Shown here one piece after another: positions 23,323 to 32,045 of a DNA stretch of 64,000 nt. Position 1 is the first letter of the stretch. Each line of letters starts with the position of its first letter. The notes beneath the pieces are model-generated. The model did no database searches and had not been told where the DNA came from. It was given only the letters and a program-made list of their open reading frames with translations. The stretch lies in the NCBI GenBank assembly GCA_903970165.1, contig CAJCHZ010000053.1, positions 28,837-92,836 on the forward strand, written 5' to 3'. Origin of the DNA: Betaproteobacteria bacterium. GTDB lineage: Bacteria; Acidobacteriota; Terriglobia; Acidiferrales; UBA7541. The position numbers were made by a program, and so were the translations under genes.

Positions 23323-24510
23323 TTATCGCTTCCAGCTTTGCGGAAACTCTACATACGACGCATCCAGCGCTGCGATGGATGGGCATCCCAACAAATGAAG
23401 TGTGCGCGCGACATCATCGCGCAGGATTTGCAACGCGCGGGTGATGCCGGCATGCCCCGCGGCGGCCATTCCGTAAGCGTAGGCGCGCCCAACGAGCACT
23501 GCCTTCGCTCCCAAACAAATTGCTTTCACGATGTCGGTGCCGCGCCGCACGCCGCCATCCATCAAGACTTCCATTCGGCCCTGGACCGCCGCAACAACTT
23601 CCGGAAGCGCCCGAATCGTTGCGGAACAGGAATCCAGCTGCCGTCCGCCGTGATTGGAGACAATGATTCCGGCGCAGCCTTCATCCAACGCGCGCTTGGC
23701 ATCGTCTGCTGTCAGAATTCCCTTAAGAAGGATCGGGCCGGTCCATATATTCCGAATCCACTTCAGGTCGGCCCACTCGACGCCACTTTGTGCCAGCGCT
23801 GCGCCGACATCCATCAGCTTCATGGGGCCCTGACCAGGAACGATAATGTTTTCCAGCTGCGGCATGCCTCCGTCGGCAAACATCGCAGCGAGCCAACGCG
23901 GGTGCGCCATAATCTCTGAAAGAAATGGCAGCTTGGCGAACAGGGATTTGCCGAGGAGTTGCCGCATGCCGTTGCGCGGATCGCGCTCGCGCATACCGGC
24001 TACGGGAGTATCCACGGTAACCACAAGAGCGTCGAATCCCGCGCGGCGCGCACGGTCAATTCCGGCTTCGGCGGCTCCGCGCCCGCCCACGAGATACAAC
24101 TGGAACCAGGCAGGCCCTTTCGCTGCAGCCTTCACGTTTTCCATCTTGTGCCCAGAAACGGTGGAGAGAATGTAGATGGTTCCGAATTCTCCCGCGGCCT
24201 GCGCCGCGGCCACTTCCCCTCCGGGATGCATCACGCGGCTGTAGCCGACGGGCGCAAGCAGAAGTGGCAAAGAAACGTCATGGTTGAGAACGCGGACGCC
24301 AAGATGGCATTCGCGGAACGAAACCGCTTGCCGCGGCCGAAGAATGATGTCCTGAAAGGCGCGCTCATTCTCGCGCAACGTTACTTCGTCGTCGGCGCCT
24401 CCATCGAGATAGTCAAAAATGGCGCGAGGCAGCCTGCGTTTGGCCATCGCACGCAGATCCGAAATATTGATGACGTGAGGAGGAAGGAGGGCGCTTTTAA
24501 AGGTTTCCAT
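23323..24510 (-). CDS. FMN-dependent alpha-hydroxy-acid oxidase/dehydrogenase (lactate-type)
   Basis: A 395-residue protein from the ATG at 24508-24510 (an upstream in-frame TTG adds seven residues). It is a TIM-barrel FMN enzyme: IFDYLDGGADDEVTLREN with the active-site Tyr, LLLAPVGYSRVMHPGGE, FQLYLVGGR, VVTVDTPVAGMRERDPRNG, the lysine in ILLKGILT, catalytic His in IIVSNHGGRQLD, and FMN phosphate binding in MDGGVRRGTDIVKA. Family members oxidise L-lactate, glycolate or mandelate. It is the last gene downstream of the rhamnose operon (80 bases after rhaT). There it could oxidise the L-lactate formed from lactaldehyde to pyruvate; that role is inferred. Confidence 0.87.
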   Translation of the reverse strand: METFKSALLPPHVINISDLRAMAKRRLPRAIFDYLDGGADDEVTLRENERAFQDIILRPRQAVSFRECHLGVRVLNHDVSLPLLLAPVGYSRVMHPGGEVAAAQAAGEFGTIYILSTVSGHKMENVKAAAKGPAWFQLYLVGGRGAAEAGIDRARRAGFDALVVTVDTPVAGMRERDPRNGMRQLLGKSLFAKLPFLSEIMAHPRWLAAMFADGGMPQLENIIVPGQGPMKLMDVGAALAQSGVEWADLKWIRNIWTGPILLKGILTADDAKRALDEGCAGIIVSNHGGRQLDSCSATIRALPEVVAAVQGRMEVLMDGGVRRGTDIVKAICLGAKAVLVGRAYAYGMAAAGHAGITRALQILRDDVARTLHLLGCPSIAALDASYVEFPQSWKR

Positions 24511-24590
24511 GGCGCCTACTATACGGAGCAAGGGCCTGCGTTATCAACGTGCTATCGCAACGCGCTGCCTTACGCTGGCTCGGTACGCTA

Positions 24591-25763
24591 TCAATGCCCG
24601 CCAGCGGCGCCGAGAAAATTTCCGTAGCCAACGATTACGGTCGAGCCGACCAGCAAAATCAGCGCAAGCGTGAGAAAACGCATGGCCGGTGCGCCGGAGC
24701 CGCGCCACTCTTTGAAACCGAGGCCCCAGAGGGTGCTGAAAATAATGATGCTGGCCATGTGCAGCGTCCAACTGGAGAAACCGTACCTGCCCATTTGCGT
24801 CTCGCCCATGGTGTAAAAGAAAAACTGGAAATACCAGGTGGTACCGGCGAGTGCGCATAGAAGATAATTCGCGAACATGGGCGCGGGCTTCGAACCGGTA
24901 CGTTTTGCGGAAGGGTGGTGTTCGACAACCTCGCGGCTGGGCGCATCGATCGCAGTTTCCAGGATTGGCTTGTTTTCAATCGCTTGGTATTTTTCGGCGT
25001 TGGAACTGAAGTATTGGAAACCAGTTTTGTTTTTGAGGTTAAGCGCAATACACCAAACGAAATTGGTCGTGAAGCCGCCAATCAAAACGACGACGAGCAC
25101 CGGCAAGCCCTGCCAAAGAACCGGTGTGCCGTGTTTAAGAGCCAGGAGCTTAATCGGCGCGCCGGCGGCAAGGCCGTAGGCAAAGCAAGCGCTCATTACG
25201 CCGGACAACGTTGCCACGGCGATGCCTTTTTTCAGGTCGAACTCTTTGATGACAGACTTCTTCTGCTCCGGAGACATCACGCGCTCCTTGCAAATTCCAG
25301 CGACACCCGCGGCGGCAATTCCCAACAGGCAGACAAATACGCCGAGCAGAATAATTCGGCCGGAAGCCGTGCCAAGAACCTGCGTGAAGAAAACACCGCT
25401 GAAAAGCGGGGGCATCAGCGTTCCGAATGCGGCACAGAGGCCAAGAACAACGGCCATGCCCAGGGAAAGACCGAGGAATCGCATGGTCAGTCCGAAGGTG
25501 AGTCCGCCGACGCCCCAGAGAAGGCCAAAGAAAATGGCCCAGAAAATCGTGGAAGAGGGAGTTTCGAAGAGCACTTGAAACAAATCCCGGGTTAGAAAGA
25601 GGCCGAGGACCCACGGCGCGATGATCCAACTAAAAAATCCGCCGACGAGCCAGTACGTTTCCCACGACCAGCGCTTCACGCCGCGATAGGGAACGTAAAA
25701 ACTGGCCGAAGCCAAGCCGCCGAGCCAATGAAAGAAGACGCCAAGAACAGGGTTGGGGATCAC
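24591..25763 (-). CDS. rhaT: L-rhamnose/proton symporter RhaT
   Basis: About 390 residues from a GTG at 25761-25763 placed five bases after GAGG; a TTG five codons upstream, three bases after the rhaM stop, is the alternative. The protein is almost wholly hydrophobic with about ten helices and has family segments such as FHWLGGLASASFYVPYRGVK, SWETYWLVGGFFSWIIAPW, GLLWGVGGLTFGLTMRFLG and GQMGRYGFSSWTLHM-like ends (MGETQMGRYGFSSWTLHMA). This matches RhaT, the inner-membrane rhamnose carrier of the drug/metabolite transporter superfamily. Its place inside the rha operon supports the call. Confidence 0.9.
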   Translation of the reverse strand: MIPNPVLGVFFHWLGGLASASFYVPYRGVKRWSWETYWLVGGFFSWIIAPWVLGLFLTRDLFQVLFETPSSTIFWAIFFGLLWGVGGLTFGLTMRFLGLSLGMAVVLGLCAAFGTLMPPLFSGVFFTQVLGTASGRIILLGVFVCLLGIAAAGVAGICKERVMSPEQKKSVIKEFDLKKGIAVATLSGVMSACFAYGLAAGAPIKLLALKHGTPVLWQGLPVLVVVLIGGFTTNFVWCIALNLKNKTGFQYFSSNAEKYQAIENKPILETAIDAPSREVVEHHPSAKRTGSKPAPMFANYLLCALAGTTWYFQFFFYTMGETQMGRYGFSSWTLHMASIIIFSTLWGLGFKEWRGSGAPAMRFLTLALILLVGSTVIVGYGNFLGAAGGH

Positions 25764-25781
25764 GCGAACCTCAGGCAAAAA

Positions 25782-26099
25782 TCAAACATGGAAGACCTCT
25801 TCGAGCGGCGACATCGCCTGATCTGGTAGCAGATCTCTTGATTGGACAAAAAATTCAGCCATTTCTTGTTGCCAGCGAGCGTTGACCTGGCGTTCCAACA
25901 TTCCGGCGCGGGCACGCTCGAAGTTTTCAGTTTCCAGATAGCCGACAAGAAGGCCGTCGGGCCGCAGGAAAAGCGAGTAATTGTTCCAACCGGTTTCCCG
26001 GAGAGCTCTTTGCATTTCCGGCCAGACACAGCGGTGGCGCGCTTTGTACTCTTCGACTTTTTCCGGCTTCACCTGGAGAACAAAACAGATTCTTTGCAT
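25782..26099 (-). CDS. rhaM: L-rhamnose mutarotase RhaM
   Basis: A 105-residue protein from the ATG at 26097-26099. The sequence MQRICFVLQVKPEKVEEYKA, then RHRCVWPEM, NNYSLFLRPDGLLVGYLE and WQQEMAEFF is the RhaM (YiiL) ferredoxin-like fold, with the catalytic His in the RHxxxWPE segment. It interconverts alpha and beta anomers of L-rhamnose so that the isomerase receives its preferred form. The longer upstream frame has no family similarity. It lies between the aldolase/dehydrogenase fusion and rhaT. Confidence 0.92.
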   Translation of the reverse strand: MQRICFVLQVKPEKVEEYKARHRCVWPEMQRALRETGWNNYSLFLRPDGLLVGYLETENFERARAGMLERQVNARWQQEMAEFFVQSRDLLPDQAMSPLEEVFHV

Positions 26100-26173
26100 G
26101 AGATTCCCGTTTCTGCGCCAACAAGTCTGCGCCCGCAAGAACCGCGACGGAAAGAAATGCGGCTCCGCGCGGT

Positions 26174-28390
26174 CTAGCGAAGGAATGCTTCGGACAATCC
26201 GCCATCTACAGGGATAACGTGGCCCGTCGTTCTGGCGCTTTGTTCTCCAGCCAGCCAGACGATGGCGGCGGCGCAAAGCTCGGGAGTGATCGGGCGCTTG
26301 GTAAGCGTGCGTTGCGCGTAGAAATCCGCGAGCTTGTCGCGCAGGGATTCAGAGGATTCGGACTCGGAGAAAGCAATTTTATATTTTTGGAGAGACTGGA
26401 TGACGCGGTCGCGGGGAAACATCGTGGAACCGGCGACGACCGTCGCTGGAGCAATGCCGTTCACGCGAACGGTTGGCCCGAGCTTGATGGCGAGTTCGTG
26501 GATGAGGTGATTCAGTGCGGTTTTGCTGGTGTCATAAGCTTCGCTTCCCTTTTTCGCGACGACGGCGTTCGCGGAGCTTGTGAGCACCATCGCGCCCGGC
26601 AAACCTTGCTCTTGAAAAACGCCTTCGGTTGCGCGAGCGAGCAAATAGTTGCCGGTAACGTTTACGAGAAATGTCTTGGCCCAGAGCGCGTCGGAAAGTT
26701 CGCCGTCGGCGCCAGGAACTGGATAAATTGCGGCGGTGTTCACGACAATATCGAGTCCGCCGAATTCCATGATGGTTCGGCGAACCGCTTCCGCGAGGCT
26801 GTCGGCAGAACTAATGTCCACGCCGGCGGAAGAGACGAATTCAGGGCTCGCCATGGCACTGGCGCGTTCGGCAACTTTTTTTGCGCCTTGCTCGTCGAAA
26901 TCGGCGACAAAGAGATGGGCGCCTTTGCGCGCCAGCATAAGTGCCACTTCGCGGCCGATGCCACTTGCGCCTCCGATGATGAAAGCAATTTTTCGGCTGA
27001 ACTCAGCTTCCGCCGGCATGCGCTGGAGCTTGGCTTCTTCGAGCGCCCAGTATTCGATGCGAAATGCCTCAGAGCGCGGGAGGGCGACGTAGTTGTGGAA
27101 GTGCGTGAACTGTTTCGATTGTTCCGCGTGGCGGGCTTGCGGCAATGGATGAGCGGCTTCGCCGTCTCCGAGAGCGTTTGCGCCAGCCATCACGTGAATG
27201 GCGTTGATGAAAAACTCGGTGGTGATGCGGGCTTCTTTCTTATTTTTGCCGAAACCAAACAGGCCGAGCCCGGGAACGATGACGACGGATGGATTTGCGT
27301 CGCGAAGATTGGGTGAACTGCCAGTCGCCCAATCTTCGTAATATTTTTTGTACGCGGCGCGGTATTCCGCAACCTGCGACGGAATGCCGGCTTTCAATTC
27401 GTTCACGTCTTGTTTTTCGGGAGTCCAATTCAGGAACAGCGGACAAACTCTTGTGCGCAGGAAATGATCGGGGCAGCTGGTGCCGAGCGCGCTCAGCTCG
27501 CGCGACCATGCGGAGCCTGCAAACGTGAGAGCGTCTTCCTGATCGGCGTAGTGCGCGATAACCCGGCGATTCGAGGACATAGCGCCGCGCAATGCCGGGA
27601 GGATTTGCGCAGCAATTTTTCGGCGATCAGCCATCGCGGGGTGTTCCAAGCCTCCGAAGAGCACCCCTTTTTGCTTTTGGTGCTCCTGGATGAATTCGCC
27701 CATCTCGTCAATCGTGTGAATGCTGTTGAGGTAACAATCGTGTTGGGTGTCACCCCAGGTGAAGAGACCGTGGCCGCCGAGAAGGATGCCGTCAATGCCG
27801 GGGTTTTCTTGGACGGCTTTTTCGATGAGAAGAGCCAACTCGAATCCTGGACGCTGCCACGGTACCCAGACGATTTTGCGGCCGTAGTCTTTATTAAATT
27901 GTTCGAGCTTGCGCTTGCCGTTGGCGCTGGCGGCGAGGGCGATGGCCCAATCGGGATGGAGATGATCCACGTGTGGAAATGGAAGCAGCGCGTGGAGCGG
28001 CGTATCAATCGAGGCGGCGACGCGATTTTCGTCGAAGGCAGCGAGCGGATAAAAATTCACCATTTCGTCTTCGTGGGCTTCGCCGCGATAAAGAGTCTTC
28101 AATTGCTCGAGGCGCTCCTGATAGAGGAGCGCGAAACCTGCATCCGTGATGGAGCCCAGATCTCCGCCGCTTCCCTTCACCGCGAGAACGCGCGTGGGCT
28201 TGCCGGTGAAAGGATCGCGCAGATCGAATTTGGAACTCGTGTTGCCGCCGCCAAAGTTGGTGATGCGCAAATCGGCGCCGAGCAGATTAGAGCGGTAACG
28301 GAGAAGCGCCAAAGGACTGGTCGCGTGTTTTTCGGCGGCGTCTGGATTCCACAAATCCTGCAAATAAACGGTCTTCCTGATTTCAGGCAT
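26174..28390 (-). CDS. rhaEW: bifunctional rhamnulose-1-phosphate aldolase / short-chain lactaldehyde dehydrogenase
   Basis: A 738-residue fusion whose ATG overlaps the rhaB stop by eight bases. The N-terminal half is a class II aldolase domain (ITNFGGGNTSSKFDL, LPLFPHVDHLHPDWAIA-like LPFPHVDHLHPDWAIALAA, HGLFTWGDT). The C-terminal half is a classical SDR: IIGGASGIGREVALMLARKG nucleotide site, VNTAAIYPVPGA, catalytic Tyr and Lys in GSEAYDTSKTALN, and a final IPVDGG. This is the RhaEW/YuxG architecture, cleaving rhamnulose-1-phosphate to DHAP and L-lactaldehyde and then oxidising lactaldehyde with NAD. Domain order and full motifs suggest both parts are active. The operon position agrees. Confidence 0.9.
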   Translation of the reverse strand: MPEIRKTVYLQDLWNPDAAEKHATSPLALLRYRSNLLGADLRITNFGGGNTSSKFDLRDPFTGKPTRVLAVKGSGGDLGSITDAGFALLYQERLEQLKTLYRGEAHEDEMVNFYPLAAFDENRVAASIDTPLHALLPFPHVDHLHPDWAIALAASANGKRKLEQFNKDYGRKIVWVPWQRPGFELALLIEKAVQENPGIDGILLGGHGLFTWGDTQHDCYLNSIHTIDEMGEFIQEHQKQKGVLFGGLEHPAMADRRKIAAQILPALRGAMSSNRRVIAHYADQEDALTFAGSAWSRELSALGTSCPDHFLRTRVCPLFLNWTPEKQDVNELKAGIPSQVAEYRAAYKKYYEDWATGSSPNLRDANPSVVIVPGLGLFGFGKNKKEARITTEFFINAIHVMAGANALGDGEAAHPLPQARHAEQSKQFTHFHNYVALPRSEAFRIEYWALEEAKLQRMPAEAEFSRKIAFIIGGASGIGREVALMLARKGAHLFVADFDEQGAKKVAERASAMASPEFVSSAGVDISSADSLAEAVRRTIMEFGGLDIVVNTAAIYPVPGADGELSDALWAKTFLVNVTGNYLLARATEGVFQEQGLPGAMVLTSSANAVVAKKGSEAYDTSKTALNHLIHELAIKLGPTVRVNGIAPATVVAGSTMFPRDRVIQSLQKYKIAFSESESSESLRDKLADFYAQRTLTKRPITPELCAAAIVWLAGEQSARTTGHVIPVDGGLSEAFLR

Positions 28391-29870
28391 ACACGGCCTC
28401 ACAATAGTGTTCAAAGCGTTGTGCTTGGCGATTCCATTTCTCGGGATCAATAGGCTCGAAAACTTCCGCGGGATAGGAGCGGTCAACGATGGCGCGGACC
28501 TCTTTCAACGAACTCGCCGCACCTGATGCCAGAATCTGGATGGCCACATTCCCGATGGCCGTGGCTTCGGCTGGACCGGCAAGAACCGTTCTCCCTGTGG
28601 CATCCGCGGTCAGCTGGTTGAGCAAGCGATTTTTCGAGCCTCCACCAATGATACGAATTTTCTCGATAGGTTTGCCGGTGAGTTTTTCGAGATTGGCAAG
28701 GACGAGACGATATTTTAGGGCAAGGCTCTCAAGAATCGCGCGTGCGTAGCCGGCGGGAGATTTCGGCGAGGGCTGTTGCGTCCTGGCGCAGAACTTGTCA
28801 ATGGCAGCGGGCATGTTGGGCGGACGCAGGAACGATTCGTGATCGGGATCCACGAGACAAACGAAGGGCTCATTTTGAGCGGCGAGATCCATTAGTTCCG
28901 GCAAATCGGGAGATTGGCCATGAGCCGACCAGTTTTGGCGGCAGCGTTGGAGCATCCAGAGCCCCATCACATTTTTCAGGAACCGTGTGGTGCCGTTGAC
29001 GCCGCCTTCGTTTGTGAAATTGAGGCGCAGAGCTTCAGGAGAGAGGATGGGCGCGTGGAGTTCGGTTCCGAGCAGCGACCATGTTCCCGAGCTGAGAAAA
29101 GCTGTGCCTTCACGCGCGGAAATTGCCGCAACGGCAGAACCGGTATCGTGTGCGGCGGGCGCGATGACCGGAGTTCCTGCCAGCGCCGTATGGCGAGCAA
29201 CACTCGGCAGCAATTTGCCTAGGACTGTGCCTGGCTCGACGATTTCGCTCCACAAATGATCAGGAAGTTCCAGGCGGTCGATCAATTCTCGCGACCATGT
29301 TCTGGTATGCGGATTCACGAGCTGCGTTGTGGTGGCGTTCGTATATTCGCAGACAGCGTTTCCCGTCAACCAGAAGTGGAAGAGGTCGGGAATGGTGATG
29401 AGTTTCCGCGCGGCTTTCAGCAAGGCGGGCGTTTCCCGGCACGCCGCAAAAAGCTGGAAGAGTGTGTTGATGGGCATAAACTGAATTCCCGTCGCCGAAT
29501 AAATCTCTTCTCTCGGGACCACACGGAACACGTTCGGCATGATTCCGACTGTACGCGCGTCGCGATAGTGATAAGGATTCTGGAGCAGCTCACCTTCTTC
29601 TCCGAGCAAGGCGTAATCCACGCCCCAGGCGTCCGCGCCGATTCCCGCGAGTTGCGTTTCTTCCAGAGCGGATAAAGCTTTGCGCACTTCCCACCAGAGG
29701 CGCGGCATGTCCCAATGGAGGCTTCCGCCATATTCAACAGGTTCATTTTTGAAGCGATGGATTTCCTGGGTGACCAAAACGCCGGAATTTAAGTGAGCGA
29801 GGATGGCGCGGCCGCTTTCGGCGCCAAAATCAAAAGCGAGATAGGGTTTGGATGCGTGGCTACCAGGCAT
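28383..29870 (-). CDS. rhaB: rhamnulokinase RhaB
   Basis: A 495-residue FGGY-family sugar kinase. Motifs: YLAFDFGAESGRAILAHL at the N-terminus (ATP phosphate 1), the substrate/catalytic region GIGADAWGVDYALLGEEGEL, HDTGSAVAAIS, FLSSGTWSLLGTEL and RIIGGGSKNRLLNQLTADAT at the adenosine site. These are typical of RhaB, which phosphorylates L-rhamnulose at O-1. It follows the isomerase gene by 11 bases and overlaps the aldolase fusion by eight. The bases around its start (TCGTATGCCT) repeat those at the end of rhaI. Confidence 0.93.
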   Translation of the reverse strand: MPGSHASKPYLAFDFGAESGRAILAHLNSGVLVTQEIHRFKNEPVEYGGSLHWDMPRLWWEVRKALSALEETQLAGIGADAWGVDYALLGEEGELLQNPYHYRDARTVGIMPNVFRVVPREEIYSATGIQFMPINTLFQLFAACRETPALLKAARKLITIPDLFHFWLTGNAVCEYTNATTTQLVNPHTRTWSRELIDRLELPDHLWSEIVEPGTVLGKLLPSVARHTALAGTPVIAPAAHDTGSAVAAISAREGTAFLSSGTWSLLGTELHAPILSPEALRLNFTNEGGVNGTTRFLKNVMGLWMLQRCRQNWSAHGQSPDLPELMDLAAQNEPFVCLVDPDHESFLRPPNMPAAIDKFCARTQQPSPKSPAGYARAILESLALKYRLVLANLEKLTGKPIEKIRIIGGGSKNRLLNQLTADATGRTVLAGPAEATAIGNVAIQILASGAASSLKEVRAIVDRSYPAEVFEPIDPEKWNRQAQRFEHYCEAVYA

Positions 29871-29881
29871 ACGAGTGGCCG

Positions 29882-31072
29882 CTAGGCATACGAGGATATG
29901 CTCTGCGAATTCCTTGCGGCCCGCTCTTTAGAGATGCGGTCGAGGTAGCCGCTTTGGCGGAACGCTTCCATCGGATCAGCAGGAAGACCTTTTAGCAGGC
30001 GCCACTCGCGAATCGCCGGACGCACGTCGGTGGCGAAAGCGTCCTGCAGTAAGGATTCGGCACGGACCAGGTCGCAATTTTCCTGCGCGCGAATCAGCGC
30101 GGGATAATCCACGAGTGCCGCTTTCGAATAGAGTTCCTGCGCCATAGTGACCGTCTGAATCATCGCTTCGATTTTGCCTTTCAGATTGTGGCTCTGATCG
30201 ATCATGTAAGCGATGTCCGCGGGCGTGCCGGTCTCACTTTCGTAGAGGAGGATTTCATGGAAAATGCGGAAAATCTGGTATGGATCGATCGAGCCGAGAG
30301 TCAGATCATCGTCGGCGTAACGGCGGTCATTGAAGTGGAAACCGCCAAGCATTTGCCCGGATAGGAGCCAGGCAACAATCTGCTCAATATTTTGCGCGGC
30401 GTAGTGATGGCCGGTATCTACCAGAACTTTTGCCTGTGGCCCAGCGTGACGCGCAAAGTGCAGCGCCATGCCCCAATCGGCGATGTCCGTGTGATAGAAG
30501 GCGGGCTCGAAAGGTTTGTATTCAATGAGGAGGCGCTGGCCACCGGACAGTTCCGCATGGGAAGCCTTCAAAATTTCTTCGAACCATTTCTTGCGCTGGC
30601 GGATATTTGCGGTGCCCGGGTAGTTCGAGCCATCGGCGAACCATAGAGAGATGTCGCGGCTGTGGACCTGGCGGGCAATCTGGATGCTGTCGCGAGTATG
30701 TTCGAAAGCGCGGCGACGCACCGATGGATCGGGATTGCCAAAGGAGCCGAATTTGTACTCCTGGTCCTGGAAAAGATTGGGATTGATGGAGCCGGCGCGC
30801 ACGCCATAACGCTGAGAAAATTCCTGAACTTCGCCGGTGCTGGCGATTCCATTGGGAAAATCCCAGAGCACATGGAGAGCGACCGTGGGACATACGCCGG
30901 TTAATAAGTGCACCTGGCCGGCGTCGCTGAACTTTTCTTCGGTGGTGGTAGCGGCGGCGGGCTGGATGAATTTGCCGAAGCGAGTGCCGGTATTCGCAAA
31001 ACCCCAGGAAGGGATCTCGATGCGGAACTGATTCAAGGCGCGAAGGACGGCGTTAGAATTCGGAAAATTCAT
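29882..31072 (-). CDS. rhaI: L-rhamnose isomerase, RhaI type
   Basis: About 396 residues from the ATG at 31070-31072, seven bases after CGGAG; a longer frame upstream is less likely. It matches the RhaI-type isomerase (Pseudomonas stutzeri/Gram-positive group) rather than E. coli RhaA: FRIEIPSWGFANTGTRFGKF near the N-terminus, VALHVLWDFP, ISLWFADGSNYPGTANIR, the metal-site region KVLVDTGHHYAAQNIEQI, and GGFHFNDRRYADDDLTLGS with the Asp/His ligands. It converts L-rhamnose to L-rhamnulose and is the first gene of the operon, with a divergent outer-membrane protein gene about 300 bases away. Confidence 0.92.
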   Translation of the reverse strand: MNFPNSNAVLRALNQFRIEIPSWGFANTGTRFGKFIQPAAATTTEEKFSDAGQVHLLTGVCPTVALHVLWDFPNGIASTGEVQEFSQRYGVRAGSINPNLFQDQEYKFGSFGNPDPSVRRRAFEHTRDSIQIARQVHSRDISLWFADGSNYPGTANIRQRKKWFEEILKASHAELSGGQRLLIEYKPFEPAFYHTDIADWGMALHFARHAGPQAKVLVDTGHHYAAQNIEQIVAWLLSGQMLGGFHFNDRRYADDDLTLGSIDPYQIFRIFHEILLYESETGTPADIAYMIDQSHNLKGKIEAMIQTVTMAQELYSKAALVDYPALIRAQENCDLVRAESLLQDAFATDVRPAIREWRLLKGLPADPMEAFRQSGYLDRISKERAARNSQSISSYA

Positions 31073-31365
31073 AGGCAACTCCGAGCAAAGTATACAGTCG
31101 GGCGGGCTAAGGTGACGCAAATTCTTCGAAGGGCGGCGAAAAAGAACGGAAAAATGCTGGCGGGAAGCCCTTCTGGGGAAAAGCGACTCTGTTCTGGCTG
31201 GTTGCTATTGTGGCAATAGAAACTTTCGGGCTCGCGCCAACCAATCGGGCGAGGAGTGCTTCAAAATAATGGAAGCCGCTGGGGACCGCCAACCGCCCTC
31301 CCGTCTCCGCGTACTTGCAGATTCGTTTTTCAACGCTGGAAAATACCTCGAAAGGAACGATTCTG

Positions 31366-31902
31366 ATGAATGCGATAAAAAAGTTGATGTTGCTGGGCGT
31401 GGGATTGTTTTTGTGTGCGATTCCGTCGAGAGCGCAATCACAATTTGACGCGTCGGTGGGGTATTCCTACTTCCACCTCGGCGGGGGCGCGGACCTTAGT
31501 CAAAATGGGGTCAGCGGTTCGTTCGCGTACAAGCCGATACCCTTTTTGGGCATTGTGGGCGATGTTGGCGGCTACCACGGCTCATTCACGGAACTAACTC
31601 CCGGTGGCCCTCTAAATGTTTCGGTGAACACTTACACATTTATGGCTGGACCGCGCATCTACGCTCCCAATCCAACCAAGGTAAAGCCGTTTTTTCAGTT
31701 CCTCGCGGGTGGGGGACATGTGACCACGGGGAATGGCGGTGGGTCCAGCAATGGCTTTGCGTATAGCGTTGGCGGAGGCGTGGATTTGGGGGTTTTGCCG
31801 CATCTCGCGATTCGGCCGCAAATTGATTACGTGGGCTTGCACAATTCGGACGGAACGGCGGGTTGCACCCGGGTTTCCGTCAGCGCGGTCGTACACTTCT
31901 GA
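31366..31902 (+). CDS. small outer-membrane beta-barrel protein
   Basis: A 178-residue protein from the ATG at 31366. A signal peptide (LMLLGVGLFLCAIPSRAQS) is followed by alternating strands rich in Gly and aromatics (ASVGYSYFHLGGGADLSQNG, FLGIVGDVGGYHGSF, YTFMAGPRIYAPNPTK, PFFQFLAGGGHV, IRPQIDYVGLHNS) and ends with VSVSAVVHF, a C-terminal Phe typical of BAM-inserted barrels. This is the OmpA-like/OmpW-like eight-stranded barrel type common in Acidobacteria. Ligand unknown. It stands alone, facing away from the rha operon, and is followed by a strong terminator. Confidence 0.82.
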   Translation: MNAIKKLMLLGVGLFLCAIPSRAQSQFDASVGYSYFHLGGGADLSQNGVSGSFAYKPIPFLGIVGDVGGYHGSFTELTPGGPLNVSVNTYTFMAGPRIYAPNPTKVKPFFQFLAGGGHVTTGNGGGSSNGFAYSVGGGVDLGVLPHLAIRPQIDYVGLHNSDGTAGCTRVSVSAVVHF

Positions 31903-31935
31903 CGGTCGCGATTGCGCGCAAGTTCGCAAAGCAAA

Positions 31936-31965
31936 GGGGCATGTTTCCAACGTGCCTCTTTTTTT
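31936..31965 (+). terminator. rho-independent terminator after outer-membrane barrel gene
   Basis: GGGGCATGTT, a TCC loop and AACGTGCCTC form a ten-base-pair hairpin (two G-T pairs), followed directly by seven T. It lies 34 bases after the barrel gene stop and before the benzoate-CoA ligase gene. Confidence 0.85.
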
Positions 31966-32045
31966 GTGACCGGACGACGCGATTAGGCTACGCGGTGAGT
32001 GAGATTTCCCGCGTGCTATACTCCGCGCGTTTGCGCTGAGAAGAG

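Noticed and set aside
27410..28453. Long plus-strand frame opposite the aldolase-dehydrogenase fusion
   Set aside because: Antisense shadow; the sense frame carries complete catalytic motifs of both enzymes.
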